A stretch of DNA of 64,000 nucleotides, from positions 1 through 64,000 of the forward strand of contig NZ_BLLG01000021.1 of NCBI RefSeq assembly GCF_011766325.1, written 5' to 3'. The translations under genes and the position numbers were made by a program. The DNA is from Streptomyces pacificus (GTDB lineage Bacteria > Actinomycetota > Actinomycetes > Streptomycetales > Streptomycetaceae). Position 1 is the first letter of the stretch; every line of letters starts with the position of its first letter. Under the pieces are notes generated by a model that searched no databases, had not been told where the DNA came from, and saw nothing but the letters and a program-made list of their open reading frames with translations. Positions 41,253 through 49,564 of the stretch are shown here, in pieces.

Positions 41253-41914
41253 TGGACTGGTGGATGGCGTTCTGGCGCGCGGTGTGGGTCGGCTCCAGCC
41301 TGATGTCCGGCCGGATCGGCGCCTGGCTGCGCCAGGGAGTCGGTGTGCGGCTGCTCGGTGTCGGCGTCGCCTGCGGCTTCGTGAAGGGCCTGCCCCACAC
41401 CACTGAGATCGCCTACACCACGGCGGCCGGATGGCTCGTGGCGGCGGTCGTCCTCGGCCTCCGGGCGAAGGCCCCCGACGAGCCCCCGGGCGAGGCCGCG
41501 CCGGCGGCCGCTGGGGAGAGCGGTCTGGCCCCCGATGTGGTGGTCCGCGCGCTGCACCAGCTGGCCTCTCCCCACGTCCACATCTCGGCCCTCGCCGAGC
41601 ACCTGAAGCGGCCCGCGGAGGAGGTCCGCACGGCCCTCCAGGAGATGGGCGTCCCGCACGGCGACGGGGTGCGGATGAAGGGGGCCGGCGTATCGACCGG
41701 GGTGAGGGCGCGCGATATCCCGCCCCTCTCCCCCGACCGGTCTCCCACCCATGAGGGGGTGTTGACCAGCAACAACAACAGCAACAACGGCTCGGGAGAG
41801 GGGCCCCGGAAGGGGTTCCTTGGCGACTACACGTTCTGGGTCACCGACGACCCGGACAACCCCGCCCGCGCCCACGTCCACCACGACACCCAAGCTCAGG
41901 AAGGCACGACATGA
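41252..41914 (+). CDS. Membrane protein with a cytoplasmic winged-helix domain
   Basis: This is 220 residues. Two N-terminal hydrophobic segments (MAFWRAVWVGSSLM, TTAAGWLVAAVVLGL) are followed by a winged-helix-like region (VVRALHQLASPHVHISALAE, HLKRPAEEVRTALQEMG). A polar Asn/Ser linker and an acidic tail with FWVTDDPDNPARAHV end the protein. This pattern appears in AICE and phage genes of unknown function. Coupled at both ends. Confidence 0.65.
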   Translation: MDWWMAFWRAVWVGSSLMSGRIGAWLRQGVGVRLLGVGVACGFVKGLPHTTEIAYTTAAGWLVAAVVLGLRAKAPDEPPGEAAPAAAGESGLAPDVVVRALHQLASPHVHISALAEHLKRPAEEVRTALQEMGVPHGDGVRMKGAGVSTGVRARDIPPLSPDRSPTHEGVLTSNNNSNNGSGEGPRKGFLGDYTFWVTDDPDNPARAHVHHDTQAQEGTT

Positions 41915-42180
41915 CCCCCGCTGACAGGGCCCTGCGCTGGCTCCGTATCCACGACCTCAGCCCCGCCGCCGACGTGGACTCGACCGCTCGCTACCTGAAG
42001 GAGAGCAGCGACGACGGGTGCACGTGGGACCTGCCGCGTGAGTCGACGGGTGTGCATCTTCGCCACGACATGACCGAGGCGCTTCTCGCAGGCCGTGCGG
42101 TCGAGCACGGGCCCGGCGTCACGATCGTCCAGGGCCCCTATCCCATCGGGGGTCTGATCCGGTACACGCGCACCCACTGA
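41911..42180 (+). CDS. Hypothetical protein
   Basis: This is 89 residues, the ATG overlapping the previous stop. The N-terminus is compact (DRALRWLRIHDLSPAADVDS), with a later stretch ESTGVHLRHDMTEALLAG. Unknown family. Confidence 0.6.
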   Translation: MTPADRALRWLRIHDLSPAADVDSTARYLKESSDDGCTWDLPRESTGVHLRHDMTEALLAGRAVEHGPGVTIVQGPYPIGGLIRYTRTH

Positions 42181-42214
42181 AGCCCCCCGGGACGGCCGGT
42201 GGCATTCTGGAGCC

Positions 42215-42391
42215 GTGAGCAGACTCGTGGATACCGCAGCCGCCGCGCTCGGCACCGGCGTCAAACCAGCCACCATGCGCAAGTGGCTCCAGCGCGGCAA
42301 GCTGACCAAGCACGGCCACGACTACTACGGCAGAGCCATCGTCGACCTCGACGAGATCAGGGCCATCCAGCGGACGAAAGACGCTGCTTGA
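42215..42391 (+). CDS. Small MerR-like helix-turn-helix protein, possible excisionase or regulator
   Basis: This is 58 residues from GTG at 42215. It is almost only an HTH of the MerR/excisionase type (GVKPATMRKWLQRGKLTKHG, then YYGRAIVDLDEIRAIQ). CATTCT at 42203-42208 could be a -10, and the transcript would then be leaderless. A strong terminator follows at 42453. Recombination directionality factors of serine integrases are diverse, and this is one candidate among several. Confidence 0.65.
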   Translation: MSRLVDTAAAALGTGVKPATMRKWLQRGKLTKHGHDYYGRAIVDLDEIRAIQRTKDAA

Positions 42392-42452
42392 TCGCTCAAT
42401 CGCGGCGTGTCACACTGACCCCGGACGCGTATGTCCAGACATTGACCGCGTG

Positions 42453-42484
42453 AAAGCCCCGACCACCCCCCCGGTCGGGGCTTT
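42453..42484. terminator. Strong intrinsic terminator closing the early region
   Basis: AAAGCCCCGACC (42453-42464) pairs perfectly with GGTCGGGGCTTT (42473-42484) around an ACCCCCCC loop. A residues on the left and T residues on the right make it bidirectional. Confidence 0.85.
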
Positions 42485-42558
42485 CGCCATACCCGCCCGC
42501 ACACGGCGCCCCGTCCGTCAAGCTGGCCCCTCACACCACGCCAGCCCATGGGGGATCC

Positions 42559-43038
42559 ATGAAAGCCGACGAACCCATCGCCCGCGCCGAACGCAACCGG
42601 CAGATCAACAAGAAGATCCTCACCTTCGGCTGCCTGCCCATCACGATCATCCTGGCCCTCGTCATCATCGCCGCAGTAGTCGGCAGCAACAGCACCGAAG
42701 AGGACGCCAAGAACCAGAAGGTCACCGTGGACGAGGACAAGGCACGCGAAGCAGCCGGCCTACCGCCCGAGCCCGACGCCGCAACCCGCCAGGCGTTCCT
42801 CGACGCGCTCAACACGATCGACCCACGGATCATCAAGCCCGGCAAAGAGGACCAGGCCGTAAGCCGCGGGCTCAACCAGTGCAGCAGCTCGTCCTCGAAA
42901 GGCCGTGAGCAGATAGTGCAGCAGGCCCTCGCCCGGTTCACCGTCACCACACGGCTGCCCGAGATCGCCACCCCCGAGACCGGCGAGAAGATCCTCGACG
43001 CCGTGCACGCCCACCTCTGCCCCGACCTCAAGGGCTGA
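42559..43038 (+). CDS. Membrane-anchored extracellular protein, DUF732-like
   Basis: This is 159 residues. A basic N-terminus and one helix (LTFGCLPITIILALVIIAAVV) anchor an extracytoplasmic domain. That domain has two Cys (GLNQCSSSSSKGREQIVQQA, VHAHLCPDL) and the arrangement of DUF732 proteins (Asp-rich start, FLDALNTIDPRII, C-terminal Cys). It is located between two terminators or regulatory segments, so it may be expressed in the lysogen. Surface exclusion is a guess. Confidence 0.6.
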   Translation: MKADEPIARAERNRQINKKILTFGCLPITIILALVIIAAVVGSNSTEEDAKNQKVTVDEDKAREAAGLPPEPDAATRQAFLDALNTIDPRIIKPGKEDQAVSRGLNQCSSSSSKGREQIVQQALARFTVTTRLPEIATPETGEKILDAVHAHLCPDLKG

Positions 43039-43107
43039 CCCACCCCACCCCGCCCCGAGCCCGGCCCGCACCACGCAGGCCGGGCTCACGCATGCACGGA
43101 GGACATC

Positions 43108-43335
43108 GTGAACAATGCCCACACCATCCATCTCCCCGCCATCCCCGACTACGTCCCCCGGAGCGCGCTGCGCACGATCTGCGAAGCGCTCGGCCTGCCT
43201 GCCAGCGACGTGCGCGCCCTGGATATCAGCTTGGACAGCGTGATGGTCGCTCTGCACGCACGCGGCGAAACGGGCCACAAGCTTGCGGCAGGAGACGACG
43301 CCGTAGTCGTCACCGTCTCCATCCCCGTGCGCTGA
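43108..43335 (+). CDS. Small hypothetical protein
   Basis: This is 75 residues from GTG at 43108 with GGAGG upstream. An alpha-beta type sequence (YVPRSALRTICEALGLPASD, DAVVVTVSIPVR). Similar short genes commonly sit just before the packaging module in actinophages. Unknown. Confidence 0.55.
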   Translation: MNNAHTIHLPAIPDYVPRSALRTICEALGLPASDVRALDISLDSVMVALHARGETGHKLAAGDDAVVVTVSIPVR

Positions 43336-43360
43336 TCACAGACTCCCGAGGAGACAGCCC

Positions 43361-43633
43361 ATGCCCATCCCGTACCCGAGCCGTGCACGCGCTCTGCGAC
43401 ACGTCCACCGCACACGGGCCGCGTACCTCTACAGCCGCTTCCCCCAGCGGCACATCCTCGGCATGTCCTGCTGTGAGATCGGCTTCCCTACGCAGGGCAG
43501 GGACCACGGTGACGCCTGCCTCGCGGCCATCGAGCGACTTCAAGGCGCCCTGGTTCAGATGCACGGCAGGATGCGGATGGCGTATGAGGGGCACGGTGTT
43601 CCGCAGCAACTGCGCCCCTCACGGACACACTGA
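43361..43633 (+). CDS. Small hypothetical protein
   Basis: This is 90 residues with GGAG upstream. Arg/His-rich (RARALRHVHRTRAAYLYSRF), with paired Cys (GMSCCEIGF) and a helical end (LAAIERLQGALVQMHGRM). It ends two bases before the HNH gene. Unknown. Confidence 0.55.
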   Translation: MPIPYPSRARALRHVHRTRAAYLYSRFPQRHILGMSCCEIGFPTQGRDHGDACLAAIERLQGALVQMHGRMRMAYEGHGVPQQLRPSRTH

Positions 43634-43635
43634 CC

Positions 43636-43989
43636 ATGCCGCGCAGGGCCAAGCAGGTCTGCCCGACGCCTGGCTGCCCGAACCTGACCCCCGCTGGACG
43701 ATGCCCCCCCTGCCTCGCCCAGGCCAGGACGGACAGGGGCACCCCACACAGCAGGGGCTACGACAGACGATGGCGCGCAGCGAGCGAACGCTACCTGCAA
43801 GATCATCCGTACTGCGAGTGCGACGAGTGCGAGACGCTACCTCCCCTGCAGCGTGACCCCGCCACCGAAGTCGACCACATCGACGGCCTCGGCCCACTCG
43901 GACCGCGCGGCTACGACCCCGCGAACTGGCAGGCCATGTCCAAGCGGCATCACAGCCGCAAGACCGCGCGCGACACGTTCGGCCACTGA
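43636..43989 (+). CDS. HNH endonuclease of the packaging module
   Basis: This is 117 residues. Two N-terminal CxxC-type pairs (VCPTPGCPNLTPAGRCPPCL) are followed by a basic helix (SRGYDRRWRAASERYL). The HNH core is VDHIDGLG...NWQAMSKRHHSRKTARD, with the Asp-His pair, the Asn and the final His. In cos-type long-tailed phages this gene directly precedes TerS and the HNH protein works with terminase in cos cleavage. Its position here agrees. Confidence 0.88.
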   Translation: MPRRAKQVCPTPGCPNLTPAGRCPPCLAQARTDRGTPHSRGYDRRWRAASERYLQDHPYCECDECETLPPLQRDPATEVDHIDGLGPLGPRGYDPANWQAMSKRHHSRKTARDTFGH

Positions 43990-44161
43990 CCAGCACCGTC
44001 ACCCTCCGCGACCCGACCCCAGGGGAGTGACCCCCGGCGGCAGGGGGCGGGACAGCGCGGGGGAGGGCGCGAGGAGGTCCGCCGGGTCAGAAGGTCCCCA
44101 GCCGTCACGCAAGGTGACGGCGCTCAGTGTTGCGCAACGCAGCTGTGAGGAGTGATCGACT
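43990..44161. other. Candidate cos region between HNH and terminase
   Basis: This non-coding 172 bp starts with a G/C-run-rich part (GGAGTGACCCCCGGCGGCAG near 44023). A perfect 8-bp inverted repeat follows, GCCGTCAC/GTGACGGC (44101-44108 and 44114-44121), then the 10-bp palindrome GTTGCGCAAC (44129-44138). GTGAGGAG is the ribosome binding site of terS. In cos phages with an HNH gene the cohesive site usually lies in this gap. The cut position cannot be read from sequence. Confidence 0.5.
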
Positions 44162-44644
44162 ATGCCTCGTGGAGGGCACGCCGCCTCCGGGCCGGCGCCG
44201 GACCCGAACGCGCTGCGGCGGAACCGCCCGTCGGATGCCGCCGGGTGGAAGACGCTGCCCGCGGAGGGCCGTCAGGGCCCGCTGCCGGAGTGGCCGTTGA
44301 CCGAGCCCGCCGATCGGGAGTGGGACGTCTGGTCAGACCTGTGGGCGAAGCCGCAGGCGGTCATGTGGGAGGACTTGGGCCAGGTGCTGGAGGTCGCGCT
44401 GTTCGTGCGGACGCTGGCCGAGGCCGAGCGGCCGGACGCCCGGGTCGACGTGAAGAAGATGGTCCGCGGTTATCTGGATTCGCTGGGCCTGAGCGTGGCG
44501 GGGATGCTGCGGAACCGGTGGCGGATCGCCCCGGCGACGGAGCAGCCGGCCGAGGAGGCCGCTCCGGCCGCGCCGCGGGCGCCCGTGCGTCGCCCGTCGG
44601 CGCGTGACCGGCTGAAGGTCGTGCCCAGTGGCGAAGGCGACTGA
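44162..44644 (+). CDS. terS: Terminase small subunit
   Basis: This is 160 residues. Assignment rests on position directly before TerL, size, and the usual pattern: a Pro-rich N-terminus, a helical core (WDVWSDLWAKPQAVMWEDLG) and a C-terminal segment LGLSVAGMLRNRWRI typical of actinophage TerS (the LGL(S/T)..G...LRW motif). It would recognise the packaging site and regulate the large subunit. It overlaps terL by 17 bp. Confidence 0.82.
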   Translation: MPRGGHAASGPAPDPNALRRNRPSDAAGWKTLPAEGRQGPLPEWPLTEPADREWDVWSDLWAKPQAVMWEDLGQVLEVALFVRTLAEAERPDARVDVKKMVRGYLDSLGLSVAGMLRNRWRIAPATEQPAEEAAPAAPRAPVRRPSARDRLKVVPSGEGD

Positions 44645-46262
44645 CGCCGCAGCTGAGTTCGTCGTCCACTTCCCCACGCTGTGGGTCGTGCCGGACTGGA
44701 TCGAGGCGCACTGTCCGGTCCCGGACGGCTTCCGCCAGGGCGAGGACATGGAGCTGTACCCGTGGCAGTTGTGGTGCACGGTCAACCACTACCGGGTGAA
44801 GCCCGCTGCGCGGGTGGGCCAGTTGGCGCCGGCGTTCCAGTACCGGCGCTCTCAGGTGGTCGCGCCGCAGAAGACGGGCAAGGGTCCGTGGTCGGCGACG
44901 ATCGTCCTGGCCGAGGCTGCCGGGCCCGTGGTGTTCGCTGGCTGGGCCCGGGGCGGGGAGCGGTACCGGTGCTCGGATCACGGCTGCGGCTGCGGCTGGT
45001 GGTATGAGTATCCGGCCGGGGAGCCGATGGGCGTGCCGTGGCCGACGCCGCAGATCCAGTTGACGGCGACTTCGGAGGACCAGGTCGCCAACGTGTACCG
45101 GCCGCTGCAGTCGATGGTGAAGCTGGGCCCGCTCGGCGAGGTGATGCGCGTCGGGGAGGAGTTCACCAGGGTCGCGGACCGGGGCCGCATCGACGTGGTG
45201 ACGTCGTCGGCTCTGTCTCGTCTGGGCAACCCGATCATCTTCGCCCTGCAGGACGAGACCGGCCTCTACACGGCGGCGAACAAGCTGCGCCGGGTGGCGG
45301 AGACGCAGCGCCGCGGCACGGCTGGTATGGGCGGCCGGTCGATGGAGACGACGAACGCGTGGGATCCGAGCGAGCAGTCCGTCGCGCAGACGACGAGCGA
45401 GTCGAAAGCCCGGGACATCTTCCGCTACCACCCGCAGGCGCCGCGGTCGCTCTCGTATGGGGACAAGCGGCAGCGCCGGAGGATCCACGCCATCGTGTAT
45501 GCCGGGTCGGCGCACGTCGACTTGGACGCGATCGAGGCGGAGACCGCCGAGATCTTGGAGAAGGACCCGGCGCAGGCTGAGCGGTTCTTCGGTAACCGGT
45601 GCGTGGCGGGCTCGTCTGCGTGGCTGGACGTCGCGAAGTGGGCGGCGAAGGCGAAGCCGCGCAGGGTGCGGCCGATGACGCGGATCGTGCTCGGGTTCGA
45701 CGGCTCGGACGTGGACGACTGGACGGCGATCCGCGCGGAGACGATGGACGGCTACCAGTTCACTCCCCTGTGGGGGCCGGACGACGAGCCGACGGTCTGG
45801 AACCCGGCCGACTTCGGCGGGCAGGTCCCGCGCGCGGAGGTGCGCGCGGCCATGGACCAGATCATGAACCGGTACGACGTGGTGAGGCTGTATGCCGATC
45901 CTCCGTACTGGGAGACCGAGGTCGACGAGTGGGTCGACAAGTACGGCGAGGAGCGGGTGATCCGCTGGCACACGCGGCGCGTGGTCCAGATGCACTCGGC
46001 TGCGGAGCGGCTGCGGACCGATGTCCTCAAGCGCAATGTGGACGGAGCGTCATTCGCGCACGACGGCTGCTCGATCACGGAGGCGCACATCGCGAACACC
46101 CGGGCGGCCGCGCGGCCGTCGGATCGGTACGTGCTCCGCAAGGCGAGCCCCGCCCAGAAGATCGACGCCACGATTCCGAGCATCCTTGCCCATGAGGCGC
46201 TCGGGGACGTGATCGCCGCCGGGCTGGCCGAGCGGCAGGTGTCCTACTACTACGGAAGTTGA
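44628..46262 (+). CDS. terL: Terminase large subunit
   Basis: This is 544 residues from GTG at 44628. The N-terminal ATPase has Walker A in VVAPQKTGKGPWSATIVLAE and Walker B in NPIIFALQDETGLY. The RNase H-like nuclease domain supplies metal ligands in IVLGFDGSDVDDWTAIRAE and RLYADPPYWETEVDEW. It translocates DNA into the procapsid and cuts the concatemer. An unusual Cys/His patch (RCSDHGCGCGWWYEY, about 110-128) is inserted between Walker A and B. Confidence 0.93.
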   Translation: MAKATDAAAEFVVHFPTLWVVPDWIEAHCPVPDGFRQGEDMELYPWQLWCTVNHYRVKPAARVGQLAPAFQYRRSQVVAPQKTGKGPWSATIVLAEAAGPVVFAGWARGGERYRCSDHGCGCGWWYEYPAGEPMGVPWPTPQIQLTATSEDQVANVYRPLQSMVKLGPLGEVMRVGEEFTRVADRGRIDVVTSSALSRLGNPIIFALQDETGLYTAANKLRRVAETQRRGTAGMGGRSMETTNAWDPSEQSVAQTTSESKARDIFRYHPQAPRSLSYGDKRQRRRIHAIVYAGSAHVDLDAIEAETAEILEKDPAQAERFFGNRCVAGSSAWLDVAKWAAKAKPRRVRPMTRIVLGFDGSDVDDWTAIRAETMDGYQFTPLWGPDDEPTVWNPADFGGQVPRAEVRAAMDQIMNRYDVVRLYADPPYWETEVDEWVDKYGEERVIRWHTRRVVQMHSAAERLRTDVLKRNVDGASFAHDGCSITEAHIANTRAAARPSDRYVLRKASPAQKIDATIPSILAHEALGDVIAAGLAERQVSYYYGS

Positions 46263-46272
46263 GGAGGGCCCC

Positions 46273-47781
46273 ATGGCTACGGAGGCGCAGGCCCTCCAAC
46301 TGGTCGCGTTGCTGGAGAACGAGCTGGTCCGGCGGCGCAGCGACATCGACCGGCACAACGACTACTACCGCGGGAAGCACCCGCTGAAGTTCGCGTCCGA
46401 CGAGTTCGCGAAGTTCCACGGCAAGCGCTACAAGGACTTCTCTGACAACTGGGTGCAGGTCGTCGCCGACTCTCCGGTGGAGCGGCTCACGGTCACCGGG
46501 TTCCTGGCGTCCGGGCAGACGCAGGCCGACAAGGACTTGTGGAAGGTGTGGCAGGTCAACGGCCTGGACGCCGACTCGCAGCTGGGGTTCCTCGGCGCGG
46601 TGACCGGGGCCCGCTGCTTCGTTCTGGTGTGGGGTGATCCGGACGACGAGGGCATGCCCGTGGTCACGTTCGAGGACGCGGCCCAGTGCGTCATCGCTTA
46701 CGAGCCCGGCTCCCGTCGGCACCGGCGCGCGGCGCTGAAGCTGTGGCAGGACGGCGGCACCGACTTCGCCACGCTGTACCTGAAGGGCGAGGTGTGGAAG
46801 TTCCAGCGCCCCCACCTGTCGGGCGGCGAGGACAAGTCGGCGCAGATGGTCGACGTGGACGAGGAGCTGAAGACGTGGCGGCCGCGTGAGCTCCGCGACG
46901 AGCCGAACCCGCAGCCGAACCCGATGGGTGTTGTGCCCATGGTGGAGCTGCCGAACAAGCCGATGCTCGTGGATGACCCGATCTCGGATGTGGGTGGTGT
47001 CGTCGCGATGCAGGACGCCATCAACCTGTTGTGGGCGCAGTTGTTCACGGCGTCGGACTACGCGAGCTTCCCTCAGCGCGTCATCATGGGCGCCGAGCGG
47101 CCGGTGATCCCGAAGCTGAATGCGGCGGGGGAGGTCGTCGGGCAGCAGCCGGTCGACATTCAGCAGTTCGCCGTGGACCGCGTGATGATGTTCAACGGCA
47201 AGGACGTCCGGATCGGCGAGTGGCAGGCCGCCAACCTCGGCATGTATACGGGCCTGATCGAGGTGGCCGTGGGGCACCTCGCGGCGCAGACCCGCACGCC
47301 GCAGCACTACCTCATCGGGAAGATGGCCAACCTGGCGGAGGGCGCGCTGCTCGCCGCGGAGACCGGCCTGGTGAAGCGGTGCGACGAGAAGCAGCTGTGG
47401 TTCGGCCAAGGCCTGCGGGAGATGGCGCGGCTGATCGCCCTGGCCAGGGGTGAGACGGCGAAGGCGGAGGCGTTGCGGTCAGGCCGGGTGCTGTGGGCGG
47501 ACACCGAGTCCCGCTCGCACGCGCAGATGGCCGACGCGCTGCTGAAGCTGAGGCAGCTCGGTTTCCCCTTCGAGTGGCTGGCGCTGCGGTACGGGCTCAC
47601 GCCGACCGAGGTCGCCGACGTGGTGGCGATGAAGGAGCGCGAGCTCGAGGCCGACCCCGTCTCGGAGATCACCCGTGCGCTGGCCGGGGGTACGGGCGCG
47701 GCACCCGGCGGCGGGCGGCCGCCGGCCCTTGCCGAGGGCGACGACGAGGAGGAGCCCGGGGCCGAGGAGGATGCGGCGTGA
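46273..47781 (+). CDS. Portal protein, SPP1 gp6-like
   Basis: This is 502 residues. The start ALLENELVRRRSDIDRHNDYYRG-type segment, the conserved NWVQVVADSPVERL and the stem/clip parts (DAINLLWAQLFTASDYASFP) fit the Phage_prot_Gp6 portal family. The C-terminus is acidic. Twelve copies would form the DNA entry vertex and the docking site for TerL. The stop overlaps the next GTG. Confidence 0.9.
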   Translation: MATEAQALQLVALLENELVRRRSDIDRHNDYYRGKHPLKFASDEFAKFHGKRYKDFSDNWVQVVADSPVERLTVTGFLASGQTQADKDLWKVWQVNGLDADSQLGFLGAVTGARCFVLVWGDPDDEGMPVVTFEDAAQCVIAYEPGSRRHRRAALKLWQDGGTDFATLYLKGEVWKFQRPHLSGGEDKSAQMVDVDEELKTWRPRELRDEPNPQPNPMGVVPMVELPNKPMLVDDPISDVGGVVAMQDAINLLWAQLFTASDYASFPQRVIMGAERPVIPKLNAAGEVVGQQPVDIQQFAVDRVMMFNGKDVRIGEWQAANLGMYTGLIEVAVGHLAAQTRTPQHYLIGKMANLAEGALLAAETGLVKRCDEKQLWFGQGLREMARLIALARGETAKAEALRSGRVLWADTESRSHAQMADALLKLRQLGFPFEWLALRYGLTPTEVADVVAMKERELEADPVSEITRALAGGTGAAPGGGRPPALAEGDDEEEPGAEEDAA

Positions 47782-48743
47782 GTCCGTCGCCGCAGGGCGT
47801 CGCGCACCAGGAAGCGCGGGCCCGGGTCGCGGAGGCCACCGCCCGGGCGGCCCGCGGAGCGTGGCGGCAGATCGACCGCGACCACATCTACGACTCGTGG
47901 CTGGTCCTCATGGCCCGGGTGCTGGCGATCGTCTCGGGCGGGCAGCTGGCGGCCGCCCGGGCGACGGAGCCGTGGCTTTTGGCGCTCCTCGGTGTCGACC
48001 CGGAGCAGGCCGAGTCCGACCACCTGAGCCCGTCGGCGCTGACCGGCGTGGACGGTAGTGGCCGGGCGCTGGCCGAGGTCCTCATGGCGCCGATGTGGGC
48101 GGCGCTGCGGCTGGTCACCCAGGGCAAGCCGGTCGTCCAGTCCATGGCGCACGGCCAGGTCCTCCTCGACGTCGTGGTGAAGACCGCGGTGGCGGATGCG
48201 GGCCGGGCCGCGGACCTGGTGGGCATGGCGTCCCGCCCGGGCGTCACCTCCTACATCCGGGTCGTGGAGTCCGGGGCGTGCTCGCGCTGCCTGGTCCTGG
48301 CCGGCCGGGAGTACGGGGTGAGCCGCGCGTTCCTGCGGCACCCGCGCTGTCACTGCGGCATGGAACCCGTCACACGGGACCACCAGCCCACGGCGCAGGA
48401 TCCGCGGAAGGTGTTCGACGCCATGTCCGAGGCGCAGAAGCGGCGGACGTTCGGCGAGGCCGCCGTGAAGGCGATCGAGGCCGGGGCGGATATCGCCCAG
48501 GTCGTCAACGCCCGCCGCGGCATGGCTTCGGCGAGCGTGTTCGGCCGCCGCGTGCTGGCCACCAGCGAGGGCATCACCCGGCGCGGTATCGCCGGGCGGC
48601 GCCTGAAGAACTTCCAGAAGGTGCCCGGCCAGCGGTACCGCGTCGCGCGCACGCCGCGCCTGATGCCGGAGGAGATCTTCCGCCTGGCCGACGACCGCGA
48701 GCACGCCCTCCGGCTGCTGCGGCAGCACGGCTTCATCGTCTGA
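47778..48743 (+). CDS. MuF-like minor head protein
   Basis: This is 321 residues from GTG at 47778. Helical N-terminal half; the C-terminal half contains the MuF-type signature ESGACSRCLVLAGREYGVSR and HPRCHCGMEP, with Cys pairs and a terminal HxxC. Encoded between portal and scaffold, where SPP1 gp7/MuF proteins lie; these enter the capsid and influence DNA ejection. No toxin domain is attached at the C-terminus. Confidence 0.82.
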   Translation: MSPSPQGVAHQEARARVAEATARAARGAWRQIDRDHIYDSWLVLMARVLAIVSGGQLAAARATEPWLLALLGVDPEQAESDHLSPSALTGVDGSGRALAEVLMAPMWAALRLVTQGKPVVQSMAHGQVLLDVVVKTAVADAGRAADLVGMASRPGVTSYIRVVESGACSRCLVLAGREYGVSRAFLRHPRCHCGMEPVTRDHQPTAQDPRKVFDAMSEAQKRRTFGEAAVKAIEAGADIAQVVNARRGMASASVFGRRVLATSEGITRRGIAGRRLKNFQKVPGQRYRVARTPRLMPEEIFRLADDREHALRLLRQHGFIV

Positions 48744-48796
48744 CCCCGCCCGGCGCACAGTGCGCACGGCGCCCGACCCCGCAATGGGAGCCCCTT

Positions 48797-49546
48797 ATGG
48801 ACCGCAGCACCCTGCCCCGCCATGCCCGCGCACACGTGCCCGGGTGGGCGCACCCCTACCCGCACGGGGTGTTCTCCCCGTTCTTCTACGCCGACGGTGA
48901 CGACAGCGACGACAGCGACGACGACGCCGTGGACGACAGCGACGGCCAGGACGACGGCGCCGGGGACGACGATGAGGCGGACGCTGGCGACGGCGGCCAG
49001 GACGACGAGGACGACGCCGACCCCGACGGCGCCGAGGAGCTCGGCGACAAGGGCAAGCGCGCGCTCGCGTCGATGAAGGGCAAGTGGAAGTCCGAGCGGG
49101 ACAGGCGCCGCGCGCTCGAGGAGCGCCTGGCCGAGCAGGACAGCAAGGACGACGCGGACGCCGCCCGGCGCAAGGCCGAGCAGGACGCAACCGCGAAGGC
49201 GAACGGACGGATCCTCCGCTCGGAGGTCCGGGCCGCGGCCAAGGGCCGGCTCGCCGACCCCAAGGACGCTCTCACCTTCCTCGACCTCGACCAGTTCGAG
49301 GTGAACGAGGACGGCGAGGTCGACGAGGACGAGATCGCCGAGGCGATCGAGGACCTCATCAAGAACAAGCCCTACCTGGCAGCCGCAAAGGCCACGAGGT
49401 TCCAGGGCACAGGCGACGGCGGCGCAGCGCGCAAGGCGGGCCGGCCGAAGCAGCTCACTGAGCGAGACCTCAAGACCATGACGCCCGAGCAGATCGTCAA
49501 GGCCCAGGAAGCAGGGCAGCTCGACGATCTGCTGGGCGCAGGCTGA
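48797..49546 (+). CDS. Capsid scaffolding protein
   Basis: This is 249 residues. A highly acidic low-complexity block (about 35-80, runs of Asp with DDSDDSDDD) precedes a charged coiled coil (KSERDRRRALEERLAEQDSK). The C-terminus is basic and helical (GRPKQLTERDLKTMTPEQIV, then AQEAGQLDDLLG), typical for capsid-binding ends of scaffolds. The position just before the capsid gene fits. Confidence 0.85.
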   Translation: MDRSTLPRHARAHVPGWAHPYPHGVFSPFFYADGDDSDDSDDDAVDDSDGQDDGAGDDDEADAGDGGQDDEDDADPDGAEELGDKGKRALASMKGKWKSERDRRRALEERLAEQDSKDDADAARRKAEQDATAKANGRILRSEVRAAAKGRLADPKDALTFLDLDQFEVNEDGEVDEDEIAEAIEDLIKNKPYLAAAKATRFQGTGDGGAARKAGRPKQLTERDLKTMTPEQIVKAQEAGQLDDLLGAG

Positions 49547-49564
49547 CCCAGGAGGTAGCACCCC

